A stretch of 64,000 nucleotides of DNA from assembly GCA_004298155.1 (NCBI GenBank), contig SCRD01000018.1:1-64000 (forward strand). The letters run 5' to 3'. This DNA is from Acidobacteriota bacterium (GTDB lineage: Bacteria; Acidobacteriota; Terriglobia; UBA7540). Below are positions 1 to 11,158 of the stretch, piece after piece. Each line of letters opens with the position of its first letter. Position 1 is the first letter of the stretch. Under the pieces are notes generated by a model that was not told where the DNA came from, did no database searches, and was given only the letters and a program-made list of their open reading frames with translations. The translations under genes were made by a program, and so were the position numbers.

Positions 1-2756
<2,756 letters not shown>

Positions 2757-2825
2757 ATAAAATCTGCTCAACACACAAGATCAGCGATTCGTGACTGGCG
2801 GCCACTAACCAGCAATATACTTATG

Positions 2826-2855
2826 CTTGTCACTTGCCACTCATCACTCGTCACT
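2826..2855. repeat. Degenerate 7-mer repeat in 23S leader
   Basis: The plus strand shows tandem imperfect copies of a seven-base word (tcacttg / ccactca / tcactcg / tcactg). A similar run occurs at 43931-43955 beside the PadR gene. Function unknown. Confidence 0.55.
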
Positions 2856-2885
2856 GTTTTTGAACAGATTCGCCTTCGCTATGCA

Positions 2886-2908
2886 CTGTCCGGATATCCG
2901 CCGGACAG
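2886..2908 (-). other. Hairpin in 23S leader (8-bp stem)
   Basis: A perfect 8-bp stem, ctgtccgg/ccggacag, closes a 7-nt loop about 130 nt upstream of the 23S 5' end. It could be part of pre-23S processing or antitermination; there is no U-run, so it is not a typical terminator. Confidence 0.5.
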
Positions 2909-2958
2909 CTGAGCACATGTAGACGTCGCACTATTCAGTTTTCAAAGATCGTTGAGTA

Positions 2959-2987
2959 TCAGGTGATAGCATTGATGCTCCACCTGA
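2959..2987 (-). other. Hairpin in 23S leader (7+5-bp stem)
   Basis: tcaggtg pairs with cacctga, and after a small internal loop agcat pairs with atgct, leaving a 2-nt centre. It lies about 200 nt upstream of the 23S 5' end. Possible processing or structural element of the leader; role unproven. Confidence 0.5.
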
Positions 2988-3403
2988 TCTCTTGTTCCAG
3001 GCTGAGTGCCGAACTTCCGTCCGGCCTGGTCAGATGCTGGGTTTCGCTCTTCAATCCAAAAAGCCGAACTCAGCACCAACGACACAAGGCATAATTGTCA
3101 TGCCGTCCACAAAAAACAGACAGCTTCGCTTGCTTACATCAGAACCGGCTTTGTGTTTTGGGGAGTTTGAAACAGGCGGGAAGTTGTCTTGAAAGGGCCC
3201 GACTTGCCTCAAATCCCTATCCGAAAGCCTTCTTCGTATTGACCTCCACTTGTTTAACCCGCAATGATGAGGAAGCCGCTTGTTGCCCCCACCTTCATTC
3301 TGGCAATTAATAATCCTATCGAAGTTCGGAGACGAAGGCAAGTGATATTTTTCAATATTGTAACTTTTTTCGGGGGCACTTCACTTGCCCATCCTCTGCC
3401 TCT

Positions 3404-3412
3404 ATTATATCA
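3404..3412 (-). promoter_or_regulatory. Extended -10 promoter candidate for 23S unit
   Basis: On the minus strand the sequence reads TGATATAAT, a perfect TATAAT with an extended TGn. The hexamer 17 nt upstream is not -35-like. Transcription from here would give a leader of about 640 nt before 23S. It is the best sigma-70-type box I can see in the spacer. Confidence 0.4.
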
Positions 3413-3808
3413 CCTGCATTGTGTTCCGATACTCCTCTCGACACCTGTCGGCGAGACGACGCAAGGCCCGTGCAGGGAACTCGAAATTAGCGGACCCCGC
3501 GGCTGAAAATGAGGCAATGAACAGCGTCGGATTCACGCACTCGCCACGCACGCAAAAGAATTTGTCGTCTGCAAATGATGGTTCTCCCCAGCGCCCGATC
3601 TGACATTACCCAAACTGTTTTCCGCTCATGCTGTGACCTCCAAAGGCTCTCTGGAAAACATAAAGTTTCACAACTACAATGCACGTATCGTAACGGCCGC
3701 CACTCGCGAAACGAACCTGGCAAAGCTCTGCACGAGCGGTAGACTGTCGCAAGATTTCTTCACTACTCGTGCCGGCTTGAGCCTTTCTTAAACGGGAAAC
3801 GCGCAACG

Positions 3809-4456
3809 CTACTTTCGCCTGACGATAGCGGCGTATATCCCGCCGATGAGCGCGCCAAGCGTCATCGTATAGACGACCCACATAATCAGTTGCGGAGCCA
3901 CCGCAAGGTACAGATATTTTGTCCAAAAGGGGAGCTGGTCGAACGGGGCCGGAACAGCATCATAATGCGTTCCCCAATTCCCCCGCATAGCGAAAAACAT
4001 CACGATGACGACGGGGATGCGGGCCAGAAACGCGTATGCAATCAGCGTCTGTGCCAGCTCGCGCCACGGGATATACTGCAACGCGGCGGCTCCCACAATA
4101 ATCAAGAGTCCCACCGCTATGCGACCGGTAAAATGGACTACCGGTGAAAATGCCACCGTGGCGCCGCAGGCGAGGACCACGAACCCTGCAAAGGCAAAGA
4201 GAATTGTCTTGCCGAAACTTGAGGGCTTCAGGTTTCGGTCAAACAACTTAATGGCAAAATATGGTCCGAAGATGATGGGCAGCCAGCTGATACCAATGAT
4301 CGCCGCGCTACCTCCGGGCGCCCGGCCGAACAGGATGCCTGGCCAGCGCAACAACTCTCCGACGAGCCTCAGCAGGGTGACACACAGCGTAATCAGCGCT
4401 GGATACATGATGAGCCGGTTGATGGTCAATTTCGTTGAGGAATTCGTATTGGCCAT
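3809..4456 (-). CDS. Polytopic membrane protein of unknown function
   Basis: This 215-residue protein is almost wholly hydrophobic. At least five or six membrane segments are visible (around LIMYPALITLCVTLLRL, IIGISWLPIIFGPYFAI, ILFAFAGFVVLACG, IAVGLLIIVGAAALQY, IPVVIVMFFAM and a C-terminal LIMWVVYTMTLGALIGGIYA), and it ends in a basic VRRK tail. No catalytic motif is recognisable. The start is the ATG at 4456 because AAGGAGG stands 6 nt before it; the frame is open further upstream but that part is not protein-like and runs into the promoter region of the divergent oxidoreductase gene. It is the first gene upstream of the 23S leader, in the same direction. I do not recognise the family. Confidence 0.8.
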   Translation of the reverse strand: MANTNSSTKLTINRLIMYPALITLCVTLLRLVGELLRWPGILFGRAPGGSAAIIGISWLPIIFGPYFAIKLFDRNLKPSSFGKTILFAFAGFVVLACGATVAFSPVVHFTGRIAVGLLIIVGAAALQYIPWRELAQTLIAYAFLARIPVVIVMFFAMRGNWGTHYDAVPAPFDQLPFWTKYLYLAVAPQLIMWVVYTMTLGALIGGIYAAIVRRK

Positions 4457-4655
4457 AGAGAGCCTCCTTTTGAATCTACTCAAGACCAGAGACGTGCGGG
4501 ACCCTTTTCTGAATAAGGCCAGCCCGGAAACCGATAGCGGGATTCTACCCGTCTTTCCAGCCTGCTGCCAGCACAATTTGATATGTAAGCAGATTGTAAT
4601 CTGTCGGTCCGAACGCCCAAAATGAGTTACTGTGGTGCCATTGGAGGACAAGCCT

Positions 4656-5768
4656 ATGAGCAGGATTCTGCTTTCCGCGTTTACACTCATGCTGCTGCAG
4701 ACGCCGGCAGTCGCCATGGCGCAGGCAAAGCCGGGCAACATTCGACTCGCCATTGTGGGTCTTGATCACGACCACGTCTGGGGGATTCTGAGGGATATTG
4801 CCGAAGTTCCACGGGCAAAGCTGGTCGCCATCGCCGATCCTCAGCCGGCGCTGGTTCTGAAAGCCAAGTCGCGCGTGCCTGAGGGCGTTAAATTTTACTC
4901 TGATTACGTTGCCATGCTCGATGGGGTAAAACCCCAGGCCGTGATCATCACCACAGAAACGGTCCGTCATCTGGCCATCGTCCGAGCCTGCGCCCAACGT
5001 CACATTGATGTGGAAATGGAAAAGCCCATGGCCACCACCGCTGCTGACGCGCGCGAAATGGAGAAGCTCGCCATAGCCGCCCACATCAAGTTGATGGTGA
5101 ATTATTTCAATAACTGGCTGCCCTCTTACCAGCAACTCTACCAGCAGGTAAGAGCAGGGAAGGTCGGGCCGATTCATCAGCTTGTCTCGCAGTACGGCCA
5201 CCAGGGACCGCGTGAAATCGGCACATCAAGAGAGTTTGCCGCCTGGCTTTACGATCCTGTGAAGAACGGCGGCGGAGCTCTGATGGATTTCGGATGCTAT
5301 GGCGCTGCCCTCTCGCTGTGGCTGAAGGGACGGCCCGACAGCGTGTTCGCCCGCTCGCTGAAGCTGAAAGTCCGCCAGAGCAATGCCGTGGAAGACGATG
5401 TCCTGATTGTATTGGAATATCCTGACGGCACCGCCGTGCTTGAACCCTCCTGGGATTGGCCTTTTACTATGGAGCGCATCCAATTGTTCGGCCCACACGG
5501 CAGCCTGATGGCTTTGCCAGACGCTCTGCTGTTCCGTGGGTACAACGTGCAGGCTTCCTCACAGTCGCCGGAGGGCCAGCCGGAGACCCTCTCGCCGCTA
5601 CCGTTGGGCCGCTCAAATCCTATCGCCTATCTGGTGGAATCCATCCAGCAAGACCTCCCAATCACCGGCCTGCTCTCGGCTCGTCTGAACGTGGAAGTGA
5701 ATGAAATCCTTGATGCTGCGCGGAAATCAATCCGTACGGGCAGGCCGGTGGCGATGCCGAGGGAATAA
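4656..5768 (+). CDS. Secreted Gfo/Idh/MocA-family oxidoreductase
   Basis: Probable NAD(P)-dependent dehydrogenase acting on a sugar or inositol-like substrate. The 370-residue protein begins with a signal-peptide-like segment (residues 1-24, ending AVAMAQA). A Rossmann region follows (IRLAIVGLDHDHVWG, residues 29-43), then the family motif EKPMA (residues 122-126), and the C-terminal half has the usual alpha/beta dimerisation fold. The typical GxGxxG loop is altered to GLDHDH, so cofactor binding may differ from the classic pattern. The ATG at 4656 was chosen because GGAGG precedes it by 8 nt; an in-frame GTG 24 nt earlier lacks this. Secreted members of the family are common in Acidobacteriota, Planctomycetota and Bacteroidota and are often tied to glycan use, but no glycan genes are adjacent. 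The substrate is unknown. Confidence 0.9.
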   Translation: MSRILLSAFTLMLLQTPAVAMAQAKPGNIRLAIVGLDHDHVWGILRDIAEVPRAKLVAIADPQPALVLKAKSRVPEGVKFYSDYVAMLDGVKPQAVIITTETVRHLAIVRACAQRHIDVEMEKPMATTAADAREMEKLAIAAHIKLMVNYFNNWLPSYQQLYQQVRAGKVGPIHQLVSQYGHQGPREIGTSREFAAWLYDPVKNGGGALMDFGCYGAALSLWLKGRPDSVFARSLKLKVRQSNAVEDDVLIVLEYPDGTAVLEPSWDWPFTMERIQLFGPHGSLMALPDALLFRGYNVQASSQSPEGQPETLSPLPLGRSNPIAYLVESIQQDLPITGLLSARLNVEVNEILDAARKSIRTGRPVAMPRE

Positions 5769-5854
5769 CCGCGAAAAAGGTGCCGGAAGGAGGGATGGCG
5801 GCGCAGCCTTCAGTCAGCGCGGAAAGGCAGCTGGATAGAAAACATGATGAAGCT

Positions 5855-6622
5855 TCAGAAGTAGCGCCAGAGGAAATAAATGGACATGACGAGGCCGACG
5901 CACACGATAAAAGTTCGTACGTGTGCGGGGTTGACCTTCTGGGCAAAATGCGCTCCGCCATACCCACCAAGCGCGGCTCCGATCAGCATCAGAACCGCCT
6001 GTGGCCAGTAGACGATTCGCGCCAGAATGAAAGTAATGACGGCAACGAGGTTGATAATTGCGGCAAGTATAGTTTTCACCGCGTTCGTCGAATGAATGTC
6101 CCCGAGTGGCAGAAAGGTTAAAAAGGCGAGCATGAGAATTCCAATTCCGCCGCCGAAAAAGCCTCCGTAAACTGCAATGACAAATTGGACCACACTCACC
6201 CCGGCCATCATTTTCCATGACGTCAAACCCGCCTGTTCGGCATGCCCTGAACTTCTCACTGGGCTTTTCCCGAATGCGAACAAAAGGGTCGCCCCCAGGA
6301 ATAAGAAAGGTATCAGGCGCATGAAGGTGCGTTGCGGAGTGTGAAGGAGTAGATGGGCTCCCAAATATCCGCCAACGATGCTGGCCAGGCTCAGGGGCGC
6401 CAGGATCCGGGCGTTATTAGGCAGCTTCTTTCGATATGCACCGGTGCTAGCGACGAGTCCGGGCCATAAAGCGATTGTCGACGTTGCGTTTGCCTGTATG
6501 GGGGGAACTCCGGAAATGATCAGGGCGGGAAATGAGAAGAATGTCCCTCCGCCGGCTATCGAATTTTGAATACCCGCTGCAAGCGCAGCGAAGAACAGAA
6601 GAATGCCATCGGATATGGTCAT
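5855..6622 (-). CDS. TauE/SafE (TSUP) family membrane permease
   Basis: The 255-residue integral membrane protein fits the sulfite/organosulfonate exporter family. The first repeat carries the typical ISDGILLFFAALAAGIQNSIAGGGTF segment (residues 3-28), and a second GGFFGGGIGI repeat lies near residue 155, which is the hallmark of the duplicated TSUP fold. About eight membrane segments are visible, ending in a short IYFLWRYF helix. Family members move sulfite, sulfonates or other small anions; nothing next to it indicates a substrate. It converges on the oxidoreductase gene, leaving about 85 bp between them. The assignment to family is firm and the transported ion unknown. Confidence 0.9.
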   Translation of the reverse strand: MTISDGILLFFAALAAGIQNSIAGGGTFFSFPALIISGVPPIQANATSTIALWPGLVASTGAYRKKLPNNARILAPLSLASIVGGYLGAHLLLHTPQRTFMRLIPFLFLGATLLFAFGKSPVRSSGHAEQAGLTSWKMMAGVSVVQFVIAVYGGFFGGGIGILMLAFLTFLPLGDIHSTNAVKTILAAIINLVAVITFILARIVYWPQAVLMLIGAALGGYGGAHFAQKVNPAHVRTFIVCVGLVMSIYFLWRYF

Positions 6623-6862
6623 AAGTTATTCAACTGTTATGGAGGTCCTGGCGTCACAAGCAAAAGAACCATCATCGCACAGATTGCAGCAATCGTGGTC
6701 ATGATGGTGTCGAGCGAGGCCCTGCCCGGCCAGAGTTACTCATAGCTGTCCAACCGTTAATCTTACGATTGCACGGGTGGTATAGTTGGATGCCCGTAGT
6801 GACAGGCTTTCTCTCCACACGGCACCGCAAAAACGCGGCGCCTTCAAAACGACCTGCCTCCG

Positions 6863-8392
6863 TTATTTTGGAGGAGCCGTGGTTGACTTCTTCTGGAACA
6901 TATTCATGAGGTTCTGAATAGTATTGCCGGTCGGGGGTCCCAGGGCACCTCCAGAGGTCGGAGCGGGAAGTCCGCCAAGGACACCCTTCCCCGTCTTGAG
7001 AGAGAATTTGGGGTCGTCTAGGGTCCCGTTTAGTTCAAAAGGGAATGAGAGCTTGCCGTCGGCGAAGGTTGCGCCCGAAATGTTGGCGACCAGACCCGTT
7101 AACCCACCCTGCCTTGCCGGCATCATGGCTGTGCCGGCGTAGTTCATCAGGTTAGATTTCGCGATGTTCAAAATTCCAGATGCATCCACGTTCAGATCAT
7201 TGCTCACAATCGTGATGTGATGGCTGGTAAGCTGCTGGTTGGCAAGATTGAGGTCCGTCGAGATTGAGGAGAATGAAGCTGGGTCGCCGGACGTTGCACC
7301 CACGCCCGCCATTCTGACCAGAAACAGCAGGTTCCTGTTCAGTTGCAGAGTGGGAAGCCTTCCGTCCCGGATGTTCACCTTGCCTGTGCCCTGAAGTCCA
7401 CTCAGAGGGTTACCCGAATGGGCGGCTTCACCGTGCAGGTCGAGGTTGCCTTCCATGGTTCCCGTCATCTTCCCGCGGGCGTCTGGGATCGTATTGAGCA
7501 GTTGCGCTACATCGATCTTCTGGAAAGAGGTCCGGGCGCTGAACAGCGGATTCTCCTGTGAGAAATCTGACGACGCTTCTCCTTTAACCGTCCCTCCTGC
7601 AAGTTTCAGTGCGAGATTACCCAGATAAGCCTGCTGGGGGAAAACCTGAATCCCGGAATCAACGGAAGTTGCCTGGATGTTCCCAAATCGCAGTGAGTCG
7701 GCGTGGAAAGAGCCGTGAGCAACCGATGGTGCTCGATTGCTGCTGGCTGGGATGATACGTCCGGCGCTGGAACGTCCTGAAGAAGAAGCTGGTGCAGTCA
7801 GAGCGTTGATGTTCACGTCATGGAACTGGCACGAAAGTCCGCGCCCGTCAAAATAAGTCGGCCCCATGGTGCCAGAGGGCAGCTGGTTTGCAATGGTCAC
7901 CTGGCCACCTTCAATGTTGACCTGGGAGATAGTACCCAGGGAGAAGCCGGGCCCACTGCTTTCTGGCGCGGTGGTTTTCCTGCCAGCCGGGGTTGGAGGG
8001 TTCTCATAGTTCCAGTGGCCTACCGGATTGCTGATCAAGTGGATTACGGGTCCCTTCACGATTAGAGATTGGATCACGACATGCTTGTGCCACAGAGGAC
8101 CTGCCTGGAGCAGCGCGTAAATCCGTTGCGCATTAAAGAAGTCACCACGCGGGAAGCCCTTGGGATTTTCCATAGCAAAGCCGTCAACCTGGATGGCGAG
8201 ATGAGGAAACAATGTGAGATTAAGGCGTCCGATGCGGGCAGGCTTTCCCGTTTCGCTTTCAAGCAGGGCCGCGACCTGAGGGCGATAGCGGTTTACATCC
8301 ACAAGTCTTGGAACCACCAGCCCACACAAAATGATCAGGACAGCCAGAACCACTGCGGCGATAATCAGGTATTTTCGGCTACGCACAGTCAT
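6863..8392 (-). CDS. AsmA-family envelope protein
   Basis: A 509-residue protein with one N-terminal membrane anchor (residues 8-28, LIIAAVVLAVLIILCGLVVP) followed by the AsmA N-terminal pattern VNRYRPQVAALLESETGKPARIGRLNLTLFP-type sequence at about 34-64. The long rest is beta-rich periplasmic sequence, ending in a Gly/Pro-rich tail with PTSGGALGPPTG. AsmA-like proteins are related to the bridge-like lipid-transfer proteins (TamB/YhdP/VPS13 type) and influence outer-membrane lipid composition. The C-terminal AsmA repeat (DGRLPTLQLNRNLLFLVR and following) is present. The downstream neighbour on the same strand is the TSUP permease, 240 bp away; upstream lies the 8490-9116 gene, 97 bp away. 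Function in this organism is inferred from family only. Confidence 0.88.
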   Translation of the reverse strand: MTVRSRKYLIIAAVVLAVLIILCGLVVPRLVDVNRYRPQVAALLESETGKPARIGRLNLTLFPHLAIQVDGFAMENPKGFPRGDFFNAQRIYALLQAGPLWHKHVVIQSLIVKGPVIHLISNPVGHWNYENPPTPAGRKTTAPESSGPGFSLGTISQVNIEGGQVTIANQLPSGTMGPTYFDGRGLSCQFHDVNINALTAPASSSGRSSAGRIIPASSNRAPSVAHGSFHADSLRFGNIQATSVDSGIQVFPQQAYLGNLALKLAGGTVKGEASSDFSQENPLFSARTSFQKIDVAQLLNTIPDARGKMTGTMEGNLDLHGEAAHSGNPLSGLQGTGKVNIRDGRLPTLQLNRNLLFLVRMAGVGATSGDPASFSSISTDLNLANQQLTSHHITIVSNDLNVDASGILNIAKSNLMNYAGTAMMPARQGGLTGLVANISGATFADGKLSFPFELNGTLDDPKFSLKTGKGVLGGLPAPTSGGALGPPTGNTIQNLMNMFQKKSTTAPPK

Positions 8393-8489
8393 ATCAGCCT
8401 CCTGTTAGGGCTCCCCAAGTATCCAGGTGCGTTCAGGGCTCTGTCCTTGCCGGGCGACAAGAGGCATCCGGCAGCGCGACAGCGGCTGC

Positions 8490-9116
8490 TTACGGTTCCT
8501 TGTGGTCTCCGGCGTGGCTTGTCCCAGACTTTTGTGGCATCGTCTCACGCGTGAAGGCGGCAGTATAATAATCAAAGAAGGGCTTTAGAGGCGGTGCCAT
8601 CTGAACAGTCTCAGTGAACCCATCCACATCTCCCCGCTGGATGATACGGCGTGATAGCCAACCGGAAGGGGTCTGCGAACCCCCGTCGGGTGTAAAGTCG
8701 ATTTCAGGGCCTGCGACGGTCACCCGATACTGGTTCACAAAACCGGTGCTGGCAAAAATCTGGAGCAAAAATGAATCACCGGCCGGTGCGCGGGATAGAA
8801 TTCCGATGGAAGATTGATTATTCGCCGGAGACTCCGCCGATGCGGCAAGCGATACACTTTCCCTGAAAACCATCACCCGGTGGTCCAGGTCATAGGAAAC
8901 GGAAAGGTGAATTTCGCCCTGTGGACTGTGCCTGTCCATACGGCCCGACCAGTTGCCAATCATCCACTCAACTGAAGAGAAGTCCGGCTTGGGGGGCAGC
9001 GGAATTCGGTAGGTGGAGGGGTTTTTGTCACCCGCGGCGAGCGACGCCGCAGCCAGGAAAACCAGGGTCACAATAAATGTCGGCTTCATTGCACGCCCAC
9101 CTGAAATGCCTCTCAT
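8490..9116 (-). CDS. Secreted protein of unknown function
   Basis: A 208-residue protein with a signal-peptide-like start (KPTFIVTLVFLAAASLAAG). The mature part contains SSVEWMIGNWSGRM, a 'VEWMIGNW' pattern seen in small lipocalin/THAP4-like or DUF1579-like beta-barrel proteins that bind small ligands; it ends FFDYYTAAFTRE. The ATG at 9116 overlaps the stop of the upstream methyltransferase as ATGA, which suggests translational coupling. A second start at 9089 (MKPTFIV) has AGGTGG 7 nt before it and gives a tidier signal peptide, so either may be used. The pair with the methyltransferase looks like one transcript. I do not assign a function. Confidence 0.75.
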   Translation of the reverse strand: MRGISGGRAMKPTFIVTLVFLAAASLAAGDKNPSTYRIPLPPKPDFSSVEWMIGNWSGRMDRHSPQGEIHLSVSYDLDHRVMVFRESVSLAASAESPANNQSSIGILSRAPAGDSFLLQIFASTGFVNQYRVTVAGPEIDFTPDGGSQTPSGWLSRRIIQRGDVDGFTETVQMAPPLKPFFDYYTAAFTRETMPQKSGTSHAGDHKEP

Positions 9117-9811
9117 GAATCATGCCCCCTGTAAACAAAGCCCATATGGCTCCGTTCCTGAAAGAAAATGTGCGCCCCTGGAATTCCGGAGCGCCCCAGC
9201 AAATCAGCAAGTTCGTCTGGCGTATACGCGGCGCGAACGGAATCCTCAAAAAGCCTCTTCATGGTGCCAGAATAATGGCGCCCGTACCAGCGAACATGCC
9301 ACGGGAATGCCAGGCGCGAAGGACGACGGAGGTCCCGGAGCAGAATGGTCCCATCCGGTTTTGCCACCCGCAGCATCTCTTTTATCACTCTCGCAGGGTC
9401 TGACAGGTGATGCAACACGGAATTGGAAAGGACGAAATCAAAGGTGCCGCTGGAGAACGGAAGCTGGCCCCCTGCGGCCTGCTGGAAGAAAACGCGGTTT
9501 TCCAGGCCCAACATGGCAGCCGCCCTGTGCGCAGCCTCCACCATGTTTCGCGAATAGTCGAGACCCACAACTGCCAGCCGAGGACAGCGCCGCGCAATTT
9601 TCACAACGATGTTGCCGGGCCCGCACCCGATATCCAGCAGGAAGCCTATGAGTTCGCCGCCGGGCGGAGCCATTGAAATCAAGCGATCTACAAAAGTACT
9701 ATCAAGCGCGTCAAGGTGCTTCTGCCCTGCGGCCGAAGCATAAGCTGACACCTCATCTTCTGTGCCCATAATTTCAAGTTCCGGTTTGCGAGCTATTTCA
9801 AGCCATTGCAT
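9113..9811 (-). CDS. Class I SAM-dependent methyltransferase
   Basis: The 232-residue enzyme has the Methyltransf_11/25 layout. Motif I is LLDIGCGPGNIVVKIA (about residues 58-73), the acidic residue of motif II is in VVGLDYS, and a post-I/IV segment reads FDFVLSNSVLHHLSDP, followed by LRVAKPDGTILLRDL. The C-terminal part (PWHVRWYGRHYSGTMKRLFEDSVRAAYTPDELADLL) resembles UbiE-like and small-molecule methyltransferases. The acceptor is not indicated. Its stop codon overlaps the start of the downstream secreted-protein gene by ATGA. A methionine at residue 15 (MGTEDEVSAY) is an alternative start. Confidence 0.88.
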   Translation of the reverse strand: MQWLEIARKPELEIMGTEDEVSAYASAAGQKHLDALDSTFVDRLISMAPPGGELIGFLLDIGCGPGNIVVKIARRCPRLAVVGLDYSRNMVEAAHRAAAMLGLENRVFFQQAAGGQLPFSSGTFDFVLSNSVLHHLSDPARVIKEMLRVAKPDGTILLRDLRRPSRLAFPWHVRWYGRHYSGTMKRLFEDSVRAAYTPDELADLLGRSGIPGAHIFFQERSHMGFVYRGHDS

Positions 9812-10398
9812 ATTGAAAAAATATTGTAACGCAAAGCGGACCCATCTGAACCAACTTCGAGTTTCTCATGTTTTGATACCCGGACACTGTTTAACTCTGA
9901 CTGCCGCCGAGGCGGCTCCATGGTCTTTTACATTTTTTGTGCCGTACAGCTTTCAGGATCTTACATCCGCCGAAAAAAAGAATTTTCGCTTGCATCCGGC
10001 ATTTACGTTCTGTCATTATGTGGCGCAGAACAGGACCACAGACTTGAAGGTAGCTAGCCACCCCCGCGAGGGGGCATTATCACGCGTTTGAGGGAGAACC
10101 GGGATTTATTGCCTGCCTTATAAACATCCCGGTTCCTTCCGCCTGAGCGCTGCAATTTAGCCAATCTGGATCGGGCTCGCTTTCGGCCTCACACCCTGCC
10201 GCTGTTCCTCCAGGTGACGAATAACGTTTTGGAATAGCGCGAAAGTCCTTCCTAATTTCGGTCGATATGTAATCGGTAAGAGAGTTTTGCCGGTTGGAGG
10301 CTGGTGCGTGGGACATAAGGAACGCCGCAAGTCACAAAAGAAATCGTCATGTGTTCTTCAATGCACAGATTCTGGAATTCAGGTAAGGATGGCTAGAC
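9812..10398. other. 587-bp intergenic region with one strong hairpin
   Basis: Between the divergent methyltransferase and MglA-like genes I find no convincing coding sequence. A perfect 10-bp stem (gaaccgggat/atcccggttc, 10096-10105 with 10126-10135) closes a 20-nt loop. The rest has no recognised element. Confidence 0.5.
10096..10135. other. 10-bp perfect inverted repeat
   Basis: gaaccgggat and its exact complement flank a 20-nt loop about 265 bp upstream of the MglA-like gene. There is no T-run after either side. It could be a regulatory or operator-like palindrome or an RNA hairpin. Confidence 0.45.
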
Positions 10399-10983
10399 GT
10401 GAGCTTTATTAATTTCGCCTCCCGCGAGATCAACTGCAAAATCGTCTATTACGGGGCTGGGCTCGGCGGCAAAACAACCAACTTGCAATGGATCTTCGAG
10501 CGAACTGCGGCGAAGTCCGGAGGCAAGATGCTTTCGCTCGCGACGGAGACAGACCGGACCCTCTTTTTTGACTTTTTACCGATCGATCTGGGGACTGTAC
10601 GAGGTTTCAAAACCAGGTTTCACCTCTATACAGTTCCGGGCCAAGTTTTCTACGACGCCAGCCGCAAGCTGATCCTACGCGGCGTGGATGGGGTGGTTTT
10701 TGTGGCCGATTCGCAGGAAGAACGCATGGACGCAAACGATGAAGCATTGACTAACCTGCAGAACAACCTGAGAGATCACGGATACGATTTCGCCACCTTA
10801 CCTTATGTTCTCCAACTCAACAAGCGCGATCTCCCGAACGCCCTCCCGGCTGAAATACTGAAAGAGGCACTCCAACTGAGGAGCGAGCCAGTTTTTGATG
10901 CGGTCGCAGTCCGGGGCGTGGGCGTGTTTGAAACACTAAAGGAAGTTGGCAGGCAGGTTCTCGCGGAAATAAAGAAGGGCTAA
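10399..10983 (+). CDS. mglA: MglA-like small Ras-type GTPase
   Basis: The 194-residue protein matches the bacterial MglA subgroup of Ras-like GTPases, which set cell polarity and drive gliding or type IV pilus switching in Myxococcus and have unknown roles in many non-gliding bacteria. The N-terminus [20 protein letters not shown] leads into a P-loop [10 protein letters not shown] (residues 19-28). The switch II region is [12 protein letters not shown], with the family's PGQ replacing the Ras DxxG, and the base-recognition motif is LNKRDLP. No mglB (roadblock) gene is next to it, although the two are often adjacent. The start is GTG at 10399; an upstream ATG at 10387 runs into a stop. A long spacer upstream suggests its own promoter, and an 8-bp hairpin overlaps its stop codon. 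Confidence 0.92.
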   Translation: MSFINFASREINCKIVYYGAGLGGKTTNLQWIFERTAAKSGGKMLSLATETDRTLFFDFLPIDLGTVRGFKTRFHLYTVPGQVFYDASRKLILRGVDGVVFVADSQEERMDANDEALTNLQNNLRDHGYDFATLPYVLQLNKRDLPNALPAEILKEALQLRSEPVFDAVAVRGVGVFETLKEVGRQVLAEIKKG

Positions 10984-10994
10984 GGCAGCCCTTC
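10974..10994 (+). terminator. Terminator-like hairpin overlapping the mglA stop
   Basis: gaagggct pairs perfectly with agcccttc around a 5-nt loop that includes the stop codon. No T-run follows, so intrinsic termination is uncertain. Confidence 0.4.
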
Positions 10995-11158
10995 CCTATG
11001 GCAAGCCAATGCTAAAATCTTCGATTGGTTGAAAAACGCTCAGGCAATTTATGGCAGTGGAGGCGACGGCGGCTGCCGCGTTCACCCGTATTGGATATTG
11101 TGCGACCGGGGCTTGGAGGCTCTCCGCCCCAAAAACATCGCACGCGGGCGCTTCACAT

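Larger units (their letters stand above)
2757..3808. other. 1.05-kb gene-free leader/spacer upstream of 23S
   Basis: I see no convincing protein gene, tRNA or 16S 3' end (no anti-Shine-Dalgarno sequence CCTCC on the minus strand next to a 16S-like end). It contains two hairpins (2886-2908, 2959-2987), a stretch of degenerate seven-base repeats (2826-2855) and an extended -10 promoter candidate (3404-3412) facing the 23S gene. It probably acts as promoter and processed leader of a separately transcribed 23S unit. This is inference from position and the motifs. Confidence 0.6.

Noticed and set aside
3264-3506. Small plus-strand frames in the 23S spacer
   Set aside because: No Shine-Dalgarno, low-complexity translation, and they oppose the likely 23S leader.
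2757-3620. Possible spacer tRNA genes (Ile/Ala) next to 23S
   Set aside because: No cloverleaf, no T-loop TTCGAnTC motif in the right frame on the minus strand.
10080-10316. 78-codon minus-strand frame between the methyltransferase and MglA genes
   Set aside because: It runs through the 10-bp inverted repeat and the translation shows no domain-like pattern.
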